DNA of 64,000 nucleotides from Bacillota bacterium (GCA_015059495.1 SVAI01000001.1:62001-126000), one strand, 5' to 3'; positions 9,976 to 19,255 are shown, counted from the stretch's first letter. Numbers and translations: made by a program. The notes: generated from the letters alone by a model not told the origin.

Positions 9976-10706
9976 GAGAGTCATACTGGGGATACTGGTT
10001 AGTTATTTTAGGGGTATTTGTTATCGGAGTAATGTTACTTGTTAACAATATCTCTACAAATAATACCCAAGATTATTACAATATTAAGGAAGTCACTCAA
10101 GCATCAATGGTTGATGCGATTGACTTCTCTTACTACCGTTTATACGGTAACTTAAAGATAAGTGAACAAAAATTTGTTGAGAACTTTGTAAGAAGATTTG
10201 CTGAAAATGTTAACATGGCAAATGAATACGATGTTGAATTCTTTGACCTATATGAAGTTCCACCAAAAGTAAGTGTTAAGATATCATCAGGAACTAGAAG
10301 TTTCCAAATTGGTGCTTCTAATAATGAATATGATACAACTACAACATTCTCTTCAATCCTAGAACTAGGAGCAAAAGGAGAAACTACACCAACTGGTGAT
10401 ACTATAATTAAAAAAGGTTGTGCATTAAACTTAACATCAACTTTAATGGATTACTTTAAAGGTAAAACAATTGGTAAATATAATATTAATACTGATGGAT
10501 TAATCAATTTAAATGCTGAACAAAAAGCAAAATTAGCTACAATTGAAACTTTAGAAGAATTTAAAACATGGTTTAATTATAGTTTAAAAGTTCCAGGAAC
10601 AACTCAAAATTGTAAAGATTATTTAAGTAATACAAGTTGGGATAAAATGAAAAATGATCCTAACAATATATTTATCATATTTAAAGGTAGAGGATGGATT
10701 AAATAA
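9972..10706 (+). CDS. membrane-anchored extracellular protein, 244 aa (TadE-like position)
   Basis: One N-terminal membrane helix (about residues 8-26, WLVILGVFVIGVMLLV) leaves the rest outside the cell. This type II layout matches TadE/TadF minor pseudopilins of Tad systems, but I cannot see a prepilin cleavage motif, so family membership is only inferred from topology and operon position. It has two cysteines in the C-terminal half. Overlaps the stop of the giant protein (ATGA) and precedes the first CpaB-like gene by 22 bases with a clear aaagga site. Confidence 0.6.
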   Translation: MRESYWGYWLVILGVFVIGVMLLVNNISTNNTQDYYNIKEVTQASMVDAIDFSYYRLYGNLKISEQKFVENFVRRFAENVNMANEYDVEFFDLYEVPPKVSVKISSGTRSFQIGASNNEYDTTTTFSSILELGAKGETTPTGDTIIKKGCALNLTSTLMDYFKGKTIGKYNINTDGLINLNAEQKAKLATIETLEEFKTWFNYSLKVPGTTQNCKDYLSNTSWDKMKNDPNNIFIIFKGRGWIK

Positions 10707-10728
10707 TAATCCTAGAAAGGAATAAAAA

Positions 10729-11511
10729 ATGGGTACTAACGAATTAAAAGAAAACATAACAAAGATATTAAAAAATAAAAATACTTTAACTGTTTTAATC
10801 GTTTTTGCTGGTATTATTGGACTATATATTGTGTATAATTGGAAAGTTAACCAAGCTACACAATTGGTCCAAGTACCATATGCTAAAAAAGAATTAAACA
10901 GTAGAGAAGAAATAAAAGCAGAATCTGTAGCATATATGTCTGTACCTAAAAGTTTATTATCTAATGCTAAGAATTTAATTAATAATGGATACAGTGTTAT
11001 TGGTAAATTCGTTAACTATGGATATACAATTCCACAATATAGTTTCTTTTATTCACAAAGTATATTAGCTAATTCAGCTAAACCTGAATCAGAGTTTGCT
11101 AATATACCTGAAGGATATACAGTATACCGTTTAGATGTAGATTTTGATTCTACATATGGTAACTCAATTTATCCTGGAAATTATATAGATTTATATATTA
11201 AGTTAACTGAAAAAGATACTGATAAGATAATATTTGGTAGATTAATTAAAGGTATTCAAGTAATGGCTGTATATGATGCTAATGGTAATAGTGTATTTGA
11301 ATCATCAAGTGATGTTAGAAGTCCTAAATATATGTGGTTTGCAGTACCAAATGATTTATATAAATTATTAATGACTGCACAATATATTAAAGCAAATATA
11401 ATTCCTATACCAAGAAATGCTTCATACTCAGTAGAGACTAGAGCACCTGAAATTGATTCAGTTTATATCCAAAATTATATTCTTGCTAGAGGATATAACT
11501 TTAACGAATAG
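10729..11511 (+). CDS. CpaB/RcpC-like SAF-domain pilus assembly protein (copy 1)
   Basis: An N-terminal membrane helix (about 18-38) is followed by a SAF-type segment (RT-like PYAKKELNSREEIKAESVAYMSVPKSL, read in two pieces) and a beta-rich domain. CpaB proteins in Tad systems act at the outer face of the pilus base. In this monoderm organism there is no secretin to bind. Paralogous with the next gene over its whole length, same size and same SAF start, implying a tandem duplication. Confidence 0.72.
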   Translation: MGTNELKENITKILKNKNTLTVLIVFAGIIGLYIVYNWKVNQATQLVQVPYAKKELNSREEIKAESVAYMSVPKSLLSNAKNLINNGYSVIGKFVNYGYTIPQYSFFYSQSILANSAKPESEFANIPEGYTVYRLDVDFDSTYGNSIYPGNYIDLYIKLTEKDTDKIIFGRLIKGIQVMAVYDANGNSVFESSSDVRSPKYMWFAVPNDLYKLLMTAQYIKANIIPIPRNASYSVETRAPEIDSVYIQNYILARGYNFNE

Positions 11512-11523
11512 GAAGGGATTATT

Positions 11524-12303
11524 ATGGGAAATCAATTAACAGGATTAAAAAAATTCTTTACTAATAAAAATACAGTTACATTTGTATGTGTTATTCTTGG
11601 TGTATTAGTTTTATACTTTGGATATAATTTCAGAGTTAATAAAGCAACTGATCCAATTAGAGTTCCATATGCTAAAAAAGAATTAACTAAAAAATCTAAA
11701 ATAACAGCAGATTTAATTGGATATACTACAGTTCCAAGAAGTTTAGCAAATACAAGTAAAACTTTAATTAAAAGTGAAAAAGAAGTAATAGATCATTATG
11801 TTAGTTATTCAACTAACATACCTCAAAATAGTTACTTCTATAGCGATGTAGTTATGACTGAAGAACAAATGCCTGATTACGCTTTCATTAATATGAAAGA
11901 TGGATATACTGTATATTCATTAAAAGTAACAATGGCAACTACTTATGCTAATAAAATCTTCCCAAATACTTATATCGATCTATATGCTAAAGCTGACGAT
12001 AAATCAAGTGGAAAGATTATGTTTGGTCGTTTAATTGAATCTATTAAAGTTAAAGCCGTAAAAGATGATAGAGGTAATGCTTTACTTGAAAATGGTGTTA
12101 ATAATGGTACACCATCAGCAATGCTTTTTGAAGTACCAGATGATTTATTTGATTTACTTAAAAAAGCAGAATTTGTTGATGATGTAGAAATTATACCAGT
12201 ACCAAGAAATGCAGCATATACTGCACAACAAGGTGAAACAACTGTTGATAATGAAACAATTAAACAACATATATTAAATCAATGTGTAACAATTACAGAA
12301 TAA
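11524..12303 (+). CDS. CpaB/RcpC-like SAF-domain pilus assembly protein (copy 2)
   Basis: Second SAF-domain paralogue, 259 residues with the same arrangement: helix at about 19-37, then VPYAKKELTKKSKITADL, VPRSL, and a conserved YTVYSLKV ... NTYIDLYAK block also present in copy 1 (YTVYRLDV ... NYIDLYIK). The two copies probably form a heteromer or act at different stages (inference). It begins 12 bases after copy 1 and ends 15 bases before the ATPase gene. Confidence 0.72.
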   Translation: MGNQLTGLKKFFTNKNTVTFVCVILGVLVLYFGYNFRVNKATDPIRVPYAKKELTKKSKITADLIGYTTVPRSLANTSKTLIKSEKEVIDHYVSYSTNIPQNSYFYSDVVMTEEQMPDYAFINMKDGYTVYSLKVTMATTYANKIFPNTYIDLYAKADDKSSGKIMFGRLIESIKVKAVKDDRGNALLENGVNNGTPSAMLFEVPDDLFDLLKKAEFVDDVEIIPVPRNAAYTAQQGETTVDNETIKQHILNQCVTITE

Positions 12304-12318
12304 AAAGTGGGTGAAAAT

Positions 12319-13728
12319 ATGAATGATGCTGTGTTCTCACAGATAGACTTTGGTCCTTTAACTGAGTTTTTAAAAGATGATGATATCACAGATATCTCAT
12401 ATTCAAATGGTGGTCAAGTATGGCTTAAAACACTATCTAAGGGTGTTTACCAAGTAGATAGACCAGACATTAACAATGCCTTCATGGAAAAGTTGGCATT
12501 TCAATGTTCTAATGTCATGGGTAAAACATTTAATATGGCTCATCCATTTTTAGACTCTGAATCTGCCGAACTTCGTATGAACTTCGTGCATGATTCAATT
12601 GCAACTAATGGTATAGCATGCTTAATAAGAAAAACTCCAGCTAAGATCAGACTTAATAAAGATAAATTAATAAATGAAAAATATGTTATAGAGAATTTAC
12701 ATGACTTTTTAATTAAATGTGTACAAGGTCATTGTAATATAATTGTAGCCGGTGAAACTGGTTCAGGTAAAACAGAGTTAGTTAAATATTTAGCTTCTCA
12801 TACTGCAGAGAATGAAAAGTTAATAACTATCGAAGATACTTTAGAACTTCACCTTGATAGAATTTTCCCTCATAGAGATATTGTAGCAATGAAAACTAAT
12901 AACATTGCATCTTATACAGACGTTCTTGTAACATGTATGAGACAAAACCCTAAATGGATTTTACTATCAGAGGTTCGTTCTGCTGAAGCTGTTATGGCCG
13001 TAAGAAACTCAATTTCTTCAGGTCATAACATCTTATCAACAATTCATGCTGATAAAGCTTCATCAATTCCTCTTCGTATGTACTCACTATTAGAGACATC
13101 ACAAGAGGTAGAACAATTCTTAACTACAATTCATAGATATGTACAAATTGGTATATATGTTAAAGGTTATTTCTCTAAGAGATTAAATAGATTCCAAAGA
13201 GAGATAATTGAGGTATGTGAATTCTACGTAGACGAGGATAATAATCCTTGTACTAATGTTATTTATAAAAAGACCCTAGATGGCCATTTTACACTACATA
13301 ATCCATCACAACATCTAATTGATTACATGGCTATTCAAAATGTAGTATTAGATGATGATGTATTTAACTTAGGTGAAAGTCAAGAACTAAAAGGTGATGA
13401 ATCAACTGATACAAGTACTAAAGACGAGAGTTTAAAATACAATAAAGAAGAAGCACCAAAACCAGAGGATGCATCTACTTTAAATAAAGATATAAACTCA
13501 AATGTTAGTCCTGAAAATCAAGCAGTTGCAGCACAAGTTAGTGCACCACAAGTTGCTACTCCAAGTGTTGAAACCATTCCAACACCTCAAGTACAACCAG
13601 TTCAAGTACCACCTCAAAGTGTTAGTGTACAAAACGAAACTGATGAATCAGGAGACGATGGAACTAGTCAAACTATAAAACCATCATTTACAAATCCTGA
13701 AGAGTTTAGTGATATTGAAGTGTTATAA
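12319..13728 (+). CDS. tadA: TadA/CpaF-type secretion ATPase
   Basis: Hexameric motor of the type II/IV secretion ATPase superfamily that powers pilin polymerisation. Walker A is GETGSGKT (145-152), the Walker-B-like segment ILLSEVR is at 214-220, and the His box region is ILSTIHADKA. The N-terminal domain with NMAHPFLDSESAELRMNF is typical of CpaF. An atypical acidic then Pro/Gln/Val-rich tail of about 110 residues follows the ATPase core. I chose ATG 12319 over the upstream in-frame GTG 12307 because ggtg is then correctly spaced. Confidence 0.9.
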   Translation: MNDAVFSQIDFGPLTEFLKDDDITDISYSNGGQVWLKTLSKGVYQVDRPDINNAFMEKLAFQCSNVMGKTFNMAHPFLDSESAELRMNFVHDSIATNGIACLIRKTPAKIRLNKDKLINEKYVIENLHDFLIKCVQGHCNIIVAGETGSGKTELVKYLASHTAENEKLITIEDTLELHLDRIFPHRDIVAMKTNNIASYTDVLVTCMRQNPKWILLSEVRSAEAVMAVRNSISSGHNILSTIHADKASSIPLRMYSLLETSQEVEQFLTTIHRYVQIGIYVKGYFSKRLNRFQREIIEVCEFYVDEDNNPCTNVIYKKTLDGHFTLHNPSQHLIDYMAIQNVVLDDDVFNLGESQELKGDESTDTSTKDESLKYNKEEAPKPEDASTLNKDINSNVSPENQAVAAQVSAPQVATPSVETIPTPQVQPVQVPPQSVSVQNETDESGDDGTSQTIKPSFTNPEEFSDIEVL

Positions 13729-13742
13729 AAAGGAGGATAAAA

Positions 13743-14645
13743 ATGGAACTAGTATTATTGTTTATTATTGCAATATTTGCTATTGCATATCGTTCTAGTC
13801 AAAACCAAACAGTTGCTGGAACAACAAAATATATTTCTAAACAAGCTAAAGACTTATATGATCGTATCGCTCCTTTTTCATACAAACAAATGAGATCAAA
13901 AATAAAAGAACTAGGTGAGGATTATACACCTAGAGAATTTGCAACACAAGTTGCATTATTTGCAGGTCTAGCATCAGTTATATCATATTTATATTTTTAT
14001 AATATTGTTATAACTATATGCTATGCAGCAGTAGCTGCATTTGCAGTACCATTTATATCATACTTAAGATATAAAAGAATATATAGTGAATATGTATTTG
14101 AACAAATTCAAACATATACTACTAACGTTATAATGGAATTTAATACAACTCAATCATTTGTTAAATCACTTGAAGGAGTAAGAGATAGTGGTATCTTAGA
14201 AGATCCAGTATTAAGTGATGTTAAAACAATGATTGATATGTCTTATACTAATGGTACTATAGACCAATCTATTGCTTATTTTGATGAAAGATATCCATAT
14301 TATATGGTTAAAAATATGCACCAACTTTTCTATCAAATTACTAAAGAAGGTGCAAGAGATTCAGGTGAATCTTTAGAAAACATGTCTTTAGATATAGATG
14401 CTTTAGTAGAAGGTGTATATAGAGATAGAATGGATAGAGCAAACTTCCATACTAGATTTATTACATTCGGTTTAGCATTATTCTTCCTAGTTATGGCTAT
14501 GCAATTCTTACTAGGTAAAGATTCATATATTAAACTATTAGACATGTGGTACGTAGATATTGTACTTCACGGAATTATTATGATTAACTGTTATTTCTTA
14601 TTTACAGGTGAGAAATACTATAATGAAGATGTGGGGGTAGAGTGA
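13743..14645 (+). CDS. TadB-like inner-membrane platform protein
   Basis: 300 residues with an N-terminal helix, two helices around 75-110, and two C-terminal helices (about 240-290) flanking a cytoplasmic T2SSF-type helical domain. Together with the next gene it matches the TadB/TadC pair that forms the membrane platform pushed by TadA. It has a full AGGAGG site, begins 14 bases after tadA, and is separated from the next gene by 3 bases. It ends in TGA. Confidence 0.8.
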   Translation: MELVLLFIIAIFAIAYRSSQNQTVAGTTKYISKQAKDLYDRIAPFSYKQMRSKIKELGEDYTPREFATQVALFAGLASVISYLYFYNIVITICYAAVAAFAVPFISYLRYKRIYSEYVFEQIQTYTTNVIMEFNTTQSFVKSLEGVRDSGILEDPVLSDVKTMIDMSYTNGTIDQSIAYFDERYPYYMVKNMHQLFYQITKEGARDSGESLENMSLDIDALVEGVYRDRMDRANFHTRFITFGLALFFLVMAMQFLLGKDSYIKLLDMWYVDIVLHGIIMINCYFLFTGEKYYNEDVGVE

Positions 14646-14648
14646 TAT

Positions 14649-15437
14649 ATGTACTTTGAAATATTAGCTTTAGGTGCTGTTATAGTAGCAGCTCTACAAT
14701 TCACAAAAGTAATAGATGTAAATAAATTAATTGATGATAATAAAGTTTATTTTAAAAGATTTAAAGAAGATGACTATGATTTCTTAGTTAGAGCAAAATA
14801 TGGTGAAGGAGTAGATCCAGACTTCTTATTTGGTAAAAGAGTAAGAGATGGCTTACTTTCTACAGTTGTGTTATTAACAGTATTTATTAATAACTTATCA
14901 TATCTATATGTTCTAGCTGCTGTTATTGTAGGATTTGTAGTATTTAAGATGGGTTATTCATCATTAAAGAAATATTACAATGCACACTTACATGAAATAG
15001 ACTCATTATTACCACATTACTTAAAAGGATTAGAAATCTTAATTCAACACTATACTGTTCCAGTAGCACTTGGTAAATCAATTGATAGTGCTCCTGAAAT
15101 ATTTAAAAAAGGATTAAGACAAATGATTGCGGAAATTAATGCCGGTGATTCATCAATTAATCCATACATGAGTTTTGCTAAAACTTATCCAGTAAGAGAT
15201 TCAATGAGAATGATGAGACTATTATATCGTTTAGGTTTAGGTAAACAAGAAAGAAAACAAGAACAATTATTAACTTTCTCTAGATCGATTTCTTCATTGC
15301 AACAAAAAGCAAGAGAAACAAGATATAAAGAAAGATTAGATAAGATGGAGAACAAGACAATGTCAATGCTTATTGCAACTGGTGCAGGAACAATGATTCT
15401 ATTGATATTTGCTGTACTTCAAATGATGAATATGTAA
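14649..15437 (+). CDS. TadC-like inner-membrane platform protein
   Basis: 262 residues, same T2SSF-type architecture: an N-terminal helix, a hydrophobic pair around 75-105, a cytoplasmic helical region (LLPHYLKGLEILIQHY) and a C-terminal helix (about 240-260). Last gene of the operon; a T-rich stretch follows. No TadZ, prepilin peptidase or secretin is encoded nearby, so the machine is a reduced monoderm version or uses factors elsewhere. Confidence 0.78.
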   Translation: MYFEILALGAVIVAALQFTKVIDVNKLIDDNKVYFKRFKEDDYDFLVRAKYGEGVDPDFLFGKRVRDGLLSTVVLLTVFINNLSYLYVLAAVIVGFVVFKMGYSSLKKYYNAHLHEIDSLLPHYLKGLEILIQHYTVPVALGKSIDSAPEIFKKGLRQMIAEINAGDSSINPYMSFAKTYPVRDSMRMMRLLYRLGLGKQERKQEQLLTFSRSISSLQQKARETRYKERLDKMENKTMSMLIATGAGTMILLIFAVLQMMNM

Positions 15438-15493
15438 TTTACTTTACATATTTTTTTTGTTATAATTTTCATAGTAATAGTAGGAGACTTATA

Positions 15494-17767
15494 ATGAAGA
15501 AGAAACATAAAATAACATTATTAGTTATTGGTATTTTATTAGCATTATCTTTAATGCTAAGTTCTTCTTATGCCCTTTGGGTATTTAATGTATCTCAAGA
15601 AAGTACAAACGTATTAGTTAGTGATTGTTTTGAAATGACTTTAACTGATAGCAATCCAATTGGACTAGGTGCATCTTTCCCAATGAGAGACTCTGATGGA
15701 GTACAAACTACACCATATACATTTACAATAAGAAATATATGTAATCATCCAGCTGATTTTCAAATTAATTTAGAAACATTAAATACATCAACAATAGATG
15801 AAGAGTTTATTAAAGCAGATTTAAATGGACGCATAACAGAATATAATACTGCAGAAAGTGTTGAACCAACCATAGAAGGAGCAAGAAGTGCAGCAATGTT
15901 ATATGAAGATACTTTGGCTGTTAATGGAGAAAAGGCATATAACTTAAGAATATGGGTAAATGAAATAGCTACACAAGAAGATGTAGAAAATAAGAGTTAT
16001 GCATCAAAAGTTAGTGTAAAAGCTGTGGTAAGAAAACAATATGCTGAAGGTACGTTAGTTGCTGGATCTAGTTTTAATGCAGCGTTAAAAAAATTAGCAG
16101 ATGGTGGTAATCCTAATTGTTATACATCTAATACTTCAATTACGTCCATTGTATGGAGTGATAATGCTCCAGAAGAAAGTGATAATACAGTTAATTTAGC
16201 GGAAACTGGAACAACAATTCCAATATATGCATGGTTTAAAGATGGAATTATTTACATATATACTACATTAGATAAGATTTATATGAATCCTTTTTCTTCA
16301 AATATGTTTTATAAAATGAAAGGTGTTACATCACTTGATTTAAGTCATTTTGATACCTCAAATGTAACTAATATGATATATATGTTTTATGGAATGAGCA
16401 ATCTAACAAATTTGGATGTAAGTCATTTTGATACCTCAAAAGTAACTAATATGGCTGATATGTTTGGTGAAATGAGCAATCTAACAAATTTGGATGTAAG
16501 CCATTTTAATACCTCAACGGTAACAAATATGAGTTATATGTTTTATGGAATGAGTAATCTAACAAATTTGGATGTAAGTCATTTTGATACCTCAAAAGTA
16601 ACTAGTATGACTTCTATGTTTGAAGGAATGAGCAATCTAACAAATTTGGATGTAAGTCATTTTGATACCTTAAACGTAACAAGTATGTCTGATATGTTTA
16701 AAGGAATGAGCAATCTAACAAATTTGGATGTAAGTCATTTTGATACCTCAAAAGTAACTAGTATGTATTCTATGTTTGAAGGAATGAGCAATCTAACAAA
16801 TTTGGATGTAAGTCATTTTGATACCTTAAACGTAACAAGTATGTCTAATATGTTTAATGGAATGAGCAGTCTAACAAATTTGGATGTAAGTCATTTTGAT
16901 ACCTTAAACGTAACAAGTATGTCTGATATGTTTAATGGAATGAGCAATCTAACAAATTTGGATGTAAGTCATTTTAATACCTCAAAGGTAACAAATATGA
17001 GTTATATGTTTAATGGAATGAGCAATCTAACAAATTTGGATTTAAGCAATTTTGATACCTCAAATGTAACAAATATGAGTTATATGTTTTGTGAAATGAG
17101 CAATCTAACAAATTTGAATGTAAGTAATCTTAATACCTCAAAAGTAACAAATATGAATAATATGTTTTCTAAAATAAGCAATCTAACAAATTTGGATGTA
17201 AGTCATTTTGATACATCTAATGTTGAAAGCATGTATAATATGTTTGGTGGAATGGAAAATATTACACAGCTAGATGTAAGTAATTTTAATACTTCTAAAG
17301 TAGTAAGTATAGGTCAAATGTTTCATACGATGAAAAAATTAGAATATTTGGATTTAAGCAATTTTGATACCTCAAAAGTAACTAGTATGCCAAGAATGTT
17401 TTTGGGAACAACGAATTTATCTTATCTTAATATAAGTAGTTTTGATACATCTTTAGTAACGGATATGTATGGTATGTTTAATGGTATGAGTAATATTACA
17501 GAACTAGATATAAGTAGTTTTGATACCTCAAATGTAACCAGTATGTCATATATGTTTAATGGAATGAGTAATCTAAAAACAATATATGTAGGAACTAATT
17601 GGATTACTGAAAGTGTAACTTCAAGCAATAGCATGTTCGGTAGTAATACCAAATTAGTTGGTGGTTCAGGTACAACATATGATGGAAATCATAAAGACAA
17701 AGAATATGCACGTATTGATGATCCTGCAAATGGTAAACCAGGATACTTCACCTACAAATCAGCGTAA
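15494..17767 (+). CDS. BspA-type (DUF285) repeat surface protein with SipW-like signal
   Basis: 757 residues. The N-terminus (LALSLMLSSSYALW) looks like the SipW-dependent signal of TasA/camelysin relatives, followed by a domain of about 200 residues. From about residue 275 there are 16 repeats of 26 residues with consensus LTNLDVSHFDTSKVTNM..MF.GM, the DUF285/BspA pattern, forming a solenoid used in adhesion. The end (TYDGNHKDKEYARIDD...GYFTY) is the usual C-terminal cap of the family. No sorting signal is visible. It follows the Tad-like operon with its own start site gtaggag. Confidence 0.88.
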   Translation: MKKKHKITLLVIGILLALSLMLSSSYALWVFNVSQESTNVLVSDCFEMTLTDSNPIGLGASFPMRDSDGVQTTPYTFTIRNICNHPADFQINLETLNTSTIDEEFIKADLNGRITEYNTAESVEPTIEGARSAAMLYEDTLAVNGEKAYNLRIWVNEIATQEDVENKSYASKVSVKAVVRKQYAEGTLVAGSSFNAALKKLADGGNPNCYTSNTSITSIVWSDNAPEESDNTVNLAETGTTIPIYAWFKDGIIYIYTTLDKIYMNPFSSNMFYKMKGVTSLDLSHFDTSNVTNMIYMFYGMSNLTNLDVSHFDTSKVTNMADMFGEMSNLTNLDVSHFNTSTVTNMSYMFYGMSNLTNLDVSHFDTSKVTSMTSMFEGMSNLTNLDVSHFDTLNVTSMSDMFKGMSNLTNLDVSHFDTSKVTSMYSMFEGMSNLTNLDVSHFDTLNVTSMSNMFNGMSSLTNLDVSHFDTLNVTSMSDMFNGMSNLTNLDVSHFNTSKVTNMSYMFNGMSNLTNLDLSNFDTSNVTNMSYMFCEMSNLTNLNVSNLNTSKVTNMNNMFSKISNLTNLDVSHFDTSNVESMYNMFGGMENITQLDVSNFNTSKVVSIGQMFHTMKKLEYLDLSNFDTSKVTSMPRMFLGTTNLSYLNISSFDTSLVTDMYGMFNGMSNITELDISSFDTSNVTSMSYMFNGMSNLKTIYVGTNWITESVTSSNSMFGSNTKLVGGSGTTYDGNHKDKEYARIDDPANGKPGYFTYKSA
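16315..17585 (+). repeat. 16 tandem 78-bp coding repeats
   Basis: The unit is 78 bp (for example atctaacaaa starts at 16401 and again at 16479). The central copies, about 16400-17215, are nearly identical at DNA level, while the last four have diverged. Copies 4-7 alternate between a TSKVTSM and a TLNVTSM version, pointing to a 156-bp dimer duplication. Confidence 0.9.
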
Positions 17768-17804
17768 ACTATACGTAAATTATACACATAATATTAAAAA
17801 AAAT

Positions 17805-17898
17805 AAAAATATACAAAATTTGAATTTCTGTATATTTTTTTTATACAGTTATTTAAAAATTGCCTTAGACAATAATTAAATTATTGTCTATTTTTTTT
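17805..17898 (+). terminator. two successive terminator hairpins
   Basis: First AAATATACA / TGTATATTT plus T-run (17805-17840), then AGACAATAA / TTATTGTCT with loop TTAAA and eight Ts (17867-17898). Confidence 0.8.
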
Positions 17899-17922
17899 GC
17901 TCAATAATTCAATTTTTGCTTT

Positions 17923-17951
17923 TTGACAAGTATTTTTTTCATTGCTAAAGT
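17923..17951 (+). promoter_or_regulatory. ssb promoter
   Basis: TTGACA (17923-17928), 17 bases, TAAAGT (17946-17951); start codon 25 bases downstream after aaggagga. Confidence 0.7.
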
Positions 17952-17975
17952 ACAAAACAAGAAAGGAGGAAGTCT

Positions 17976-18332
17976 ATGAACAACGTAGTGTTAGTAGGTA
18001 GAATTACTAAAGACCCTGAATGTGATGAAAAAGAATCAGGAAAGAAATTAACTAATATTACAGTAGCGGTACAACGTCCATTTAAAAATGCAGACAATTT
18101 ATATGATACTGATTTTATTAGATGTGTCTTGTGGAATAGTATTGCTGAATCTGCAGCTGAATACTGTAAGACTGGAGATGTTATTGGTGTTAAAGGAAGA
18201 TTAGAATCACAAACATACGAAGACAAAGAAGGTAATGTTAGATACTCTATGCAAGTAGTAGCAGAGCGTATTAGTTTTCTAGCATCAAAAAAAGCTAAGA
18301 TAAGTGAAACTCAAGAAGAAGAACCTTGTTAA
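17976..18332 (+). CDS. ssb: single-stranded DNA-binding protein
   Basis: OB-fold SSB, 118 residues: MNNVVLVGRITKDPE, then FIRCVLWN, GDVIGVKGRLESQTYED and RYSMQVVAERISFL are all family hallmarks. It protects ssDNA in replication, repair or uptake. The C-terminus stops at EEEPC and lacks both the long Gly/Gln-rich linker and the DDIPF-type acidic tip that recruits partner proteins. It is monocistronic and not in the rpsF-ssb-rpsR operon, so it may be a secondary SSB such as a competence-type paralogue (inference). Confidence 0.9.
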   Translation: MNNVVLVGRITKDPECDEKESGKKLTNITVAVQRPFKNADNLYDTDFIRCVLWNSIAESAAEYCKTGDVIGVKGRLESQTYEDKEGNVRYSMQVVAERISFLASKKAKISETQEEEPC

Positions 18333-18417
18333 ATTATTCATTCATAAAACAAAAACTCAAACTCAAAATACAATTATAAATATTAATAGGAGTTCCTTTC
18401 ATTTTATATAATTGTAT

Positions 18418-18446
18418 AAAAAGATTCTTAAAAAAGAATCTTTTTT
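18418..18446 (+). terminator. rho-independent terminator after ssb
   Basis: AAAAAGATTC / GAATCTTTTT stem with T-run, about 90 bases after the ssb stop. Confidence 0.8.
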
Positions 18447-18469
18447 CATATTATATAATAGGTGAATAT

Positions 18470-19249
18470 ATGAACAAATATTATAAATATATCTTTGTAT
18501 CTATTATTATATTATGTAGTTTTTATTTTACTAATCAAAGTGCCATTATAAGACGTAATAATGACCCTATATTACAAGTTATTAAGGATTACTCTAATTC
18601 CTATAACATTGAACCAATTAACGCTAAAATCGAAGATAAATATATAATTCCAGGCATGTATGGTAAAAGAATAAATGAAGTTAAAAGTTTAATGAAAATG
18701 AAAAGTGATGGAGTATTTAATTCATTATTTTTAATATATGATGATATTAAACCAGATATATCTCTAAGTAATAATAAAGATAAAATAATTAAAAAAGGTA
18801 ATAGTAATAAAAAAGCTATATCTCTTATATTAGAAAACGATGAATCTAATATAATTACTTATTTAATATCTAATAAAATTAATGCTTCACTTTTAGTAAA
18901 TAAAAATAGTATTAATGCTAATCCATTCTTTGAACAAATAAATAATGATTTTAATAATTATAATGAAGTAGAGAAGTTATTAAATAAATCTAAATTAAAT
19001 ACTAATATATGTCTATTAAATAGAAATAATAAAGAACAATGTATTAAAAATAATAAATACTTAATTGAACCAACATATATATTAAATTCTAATAACTTAA
19101 TTAATATTAAAAATAAAATAACTTCAGGAGATATAATCTTAATAAAAGATAATGTATCTATAGAAAACTTAGATTATTTAATTAATTATATTAAATCTAA
19201 AGGTATTAATATAATTAAACTAAGTGAATTAATAAAAGAAAAAGACTGA
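18470..19249 (+). CDS. membrane-anchored protein, possible degenerate polysaccharide deacetylase
   Basis: 259 residues with one N-terminal helix (about 7-23) and an external domain. Some features recall polysaccharide-deacetylase folds: AISLILENDESN in the place of the usual TFDDGP strand, and a C-terminal GINIIKLSELIK strand-helix. The catalytic Asp-Asp and His motifs are not there, so an enzymatic role is doubtful. It ends in TGA and shares a convergent terminator zone with RNase J. Family assignment is a guess from pattern. Confidence 0.4.
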   Translation: MNKYYKYIFVSIIILCSFYFTNQSAIIRRNNDPILQVIKDYSNSYNIEPINAKIEDKYIIPGMYGKRINEVKSLMKMKSDGVFNSLFLIYDDIKPDISLSNNKDKIIKKGNSNKKAISLILENDESNIITYLISNKINASLLVNKNSINANPFFEQINNDFNNYNEVEKLLNKSKLNTNICLLNRNNKEQCIKNNKYLIEPTYILNSNNLINIKNKITSGDIILIKDNVSIENLDYLINYIKSKGINIIKLSELIKEKD

Positions 19250-19255
19250 TATTTA

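Noticed and set aside
16315..17585. CRISPR-like or satellite repeat array
   Set aside because: The repeats are in frame with a 78-bp unit encoding DUF285 solenoid repeats and have no spacers.
18470..19249. Active polysaccharide deacetylase
   Set aside because: The metal-binding Asp-Asp-His motifs cannot be found, so only a degenerate fold is suggested.
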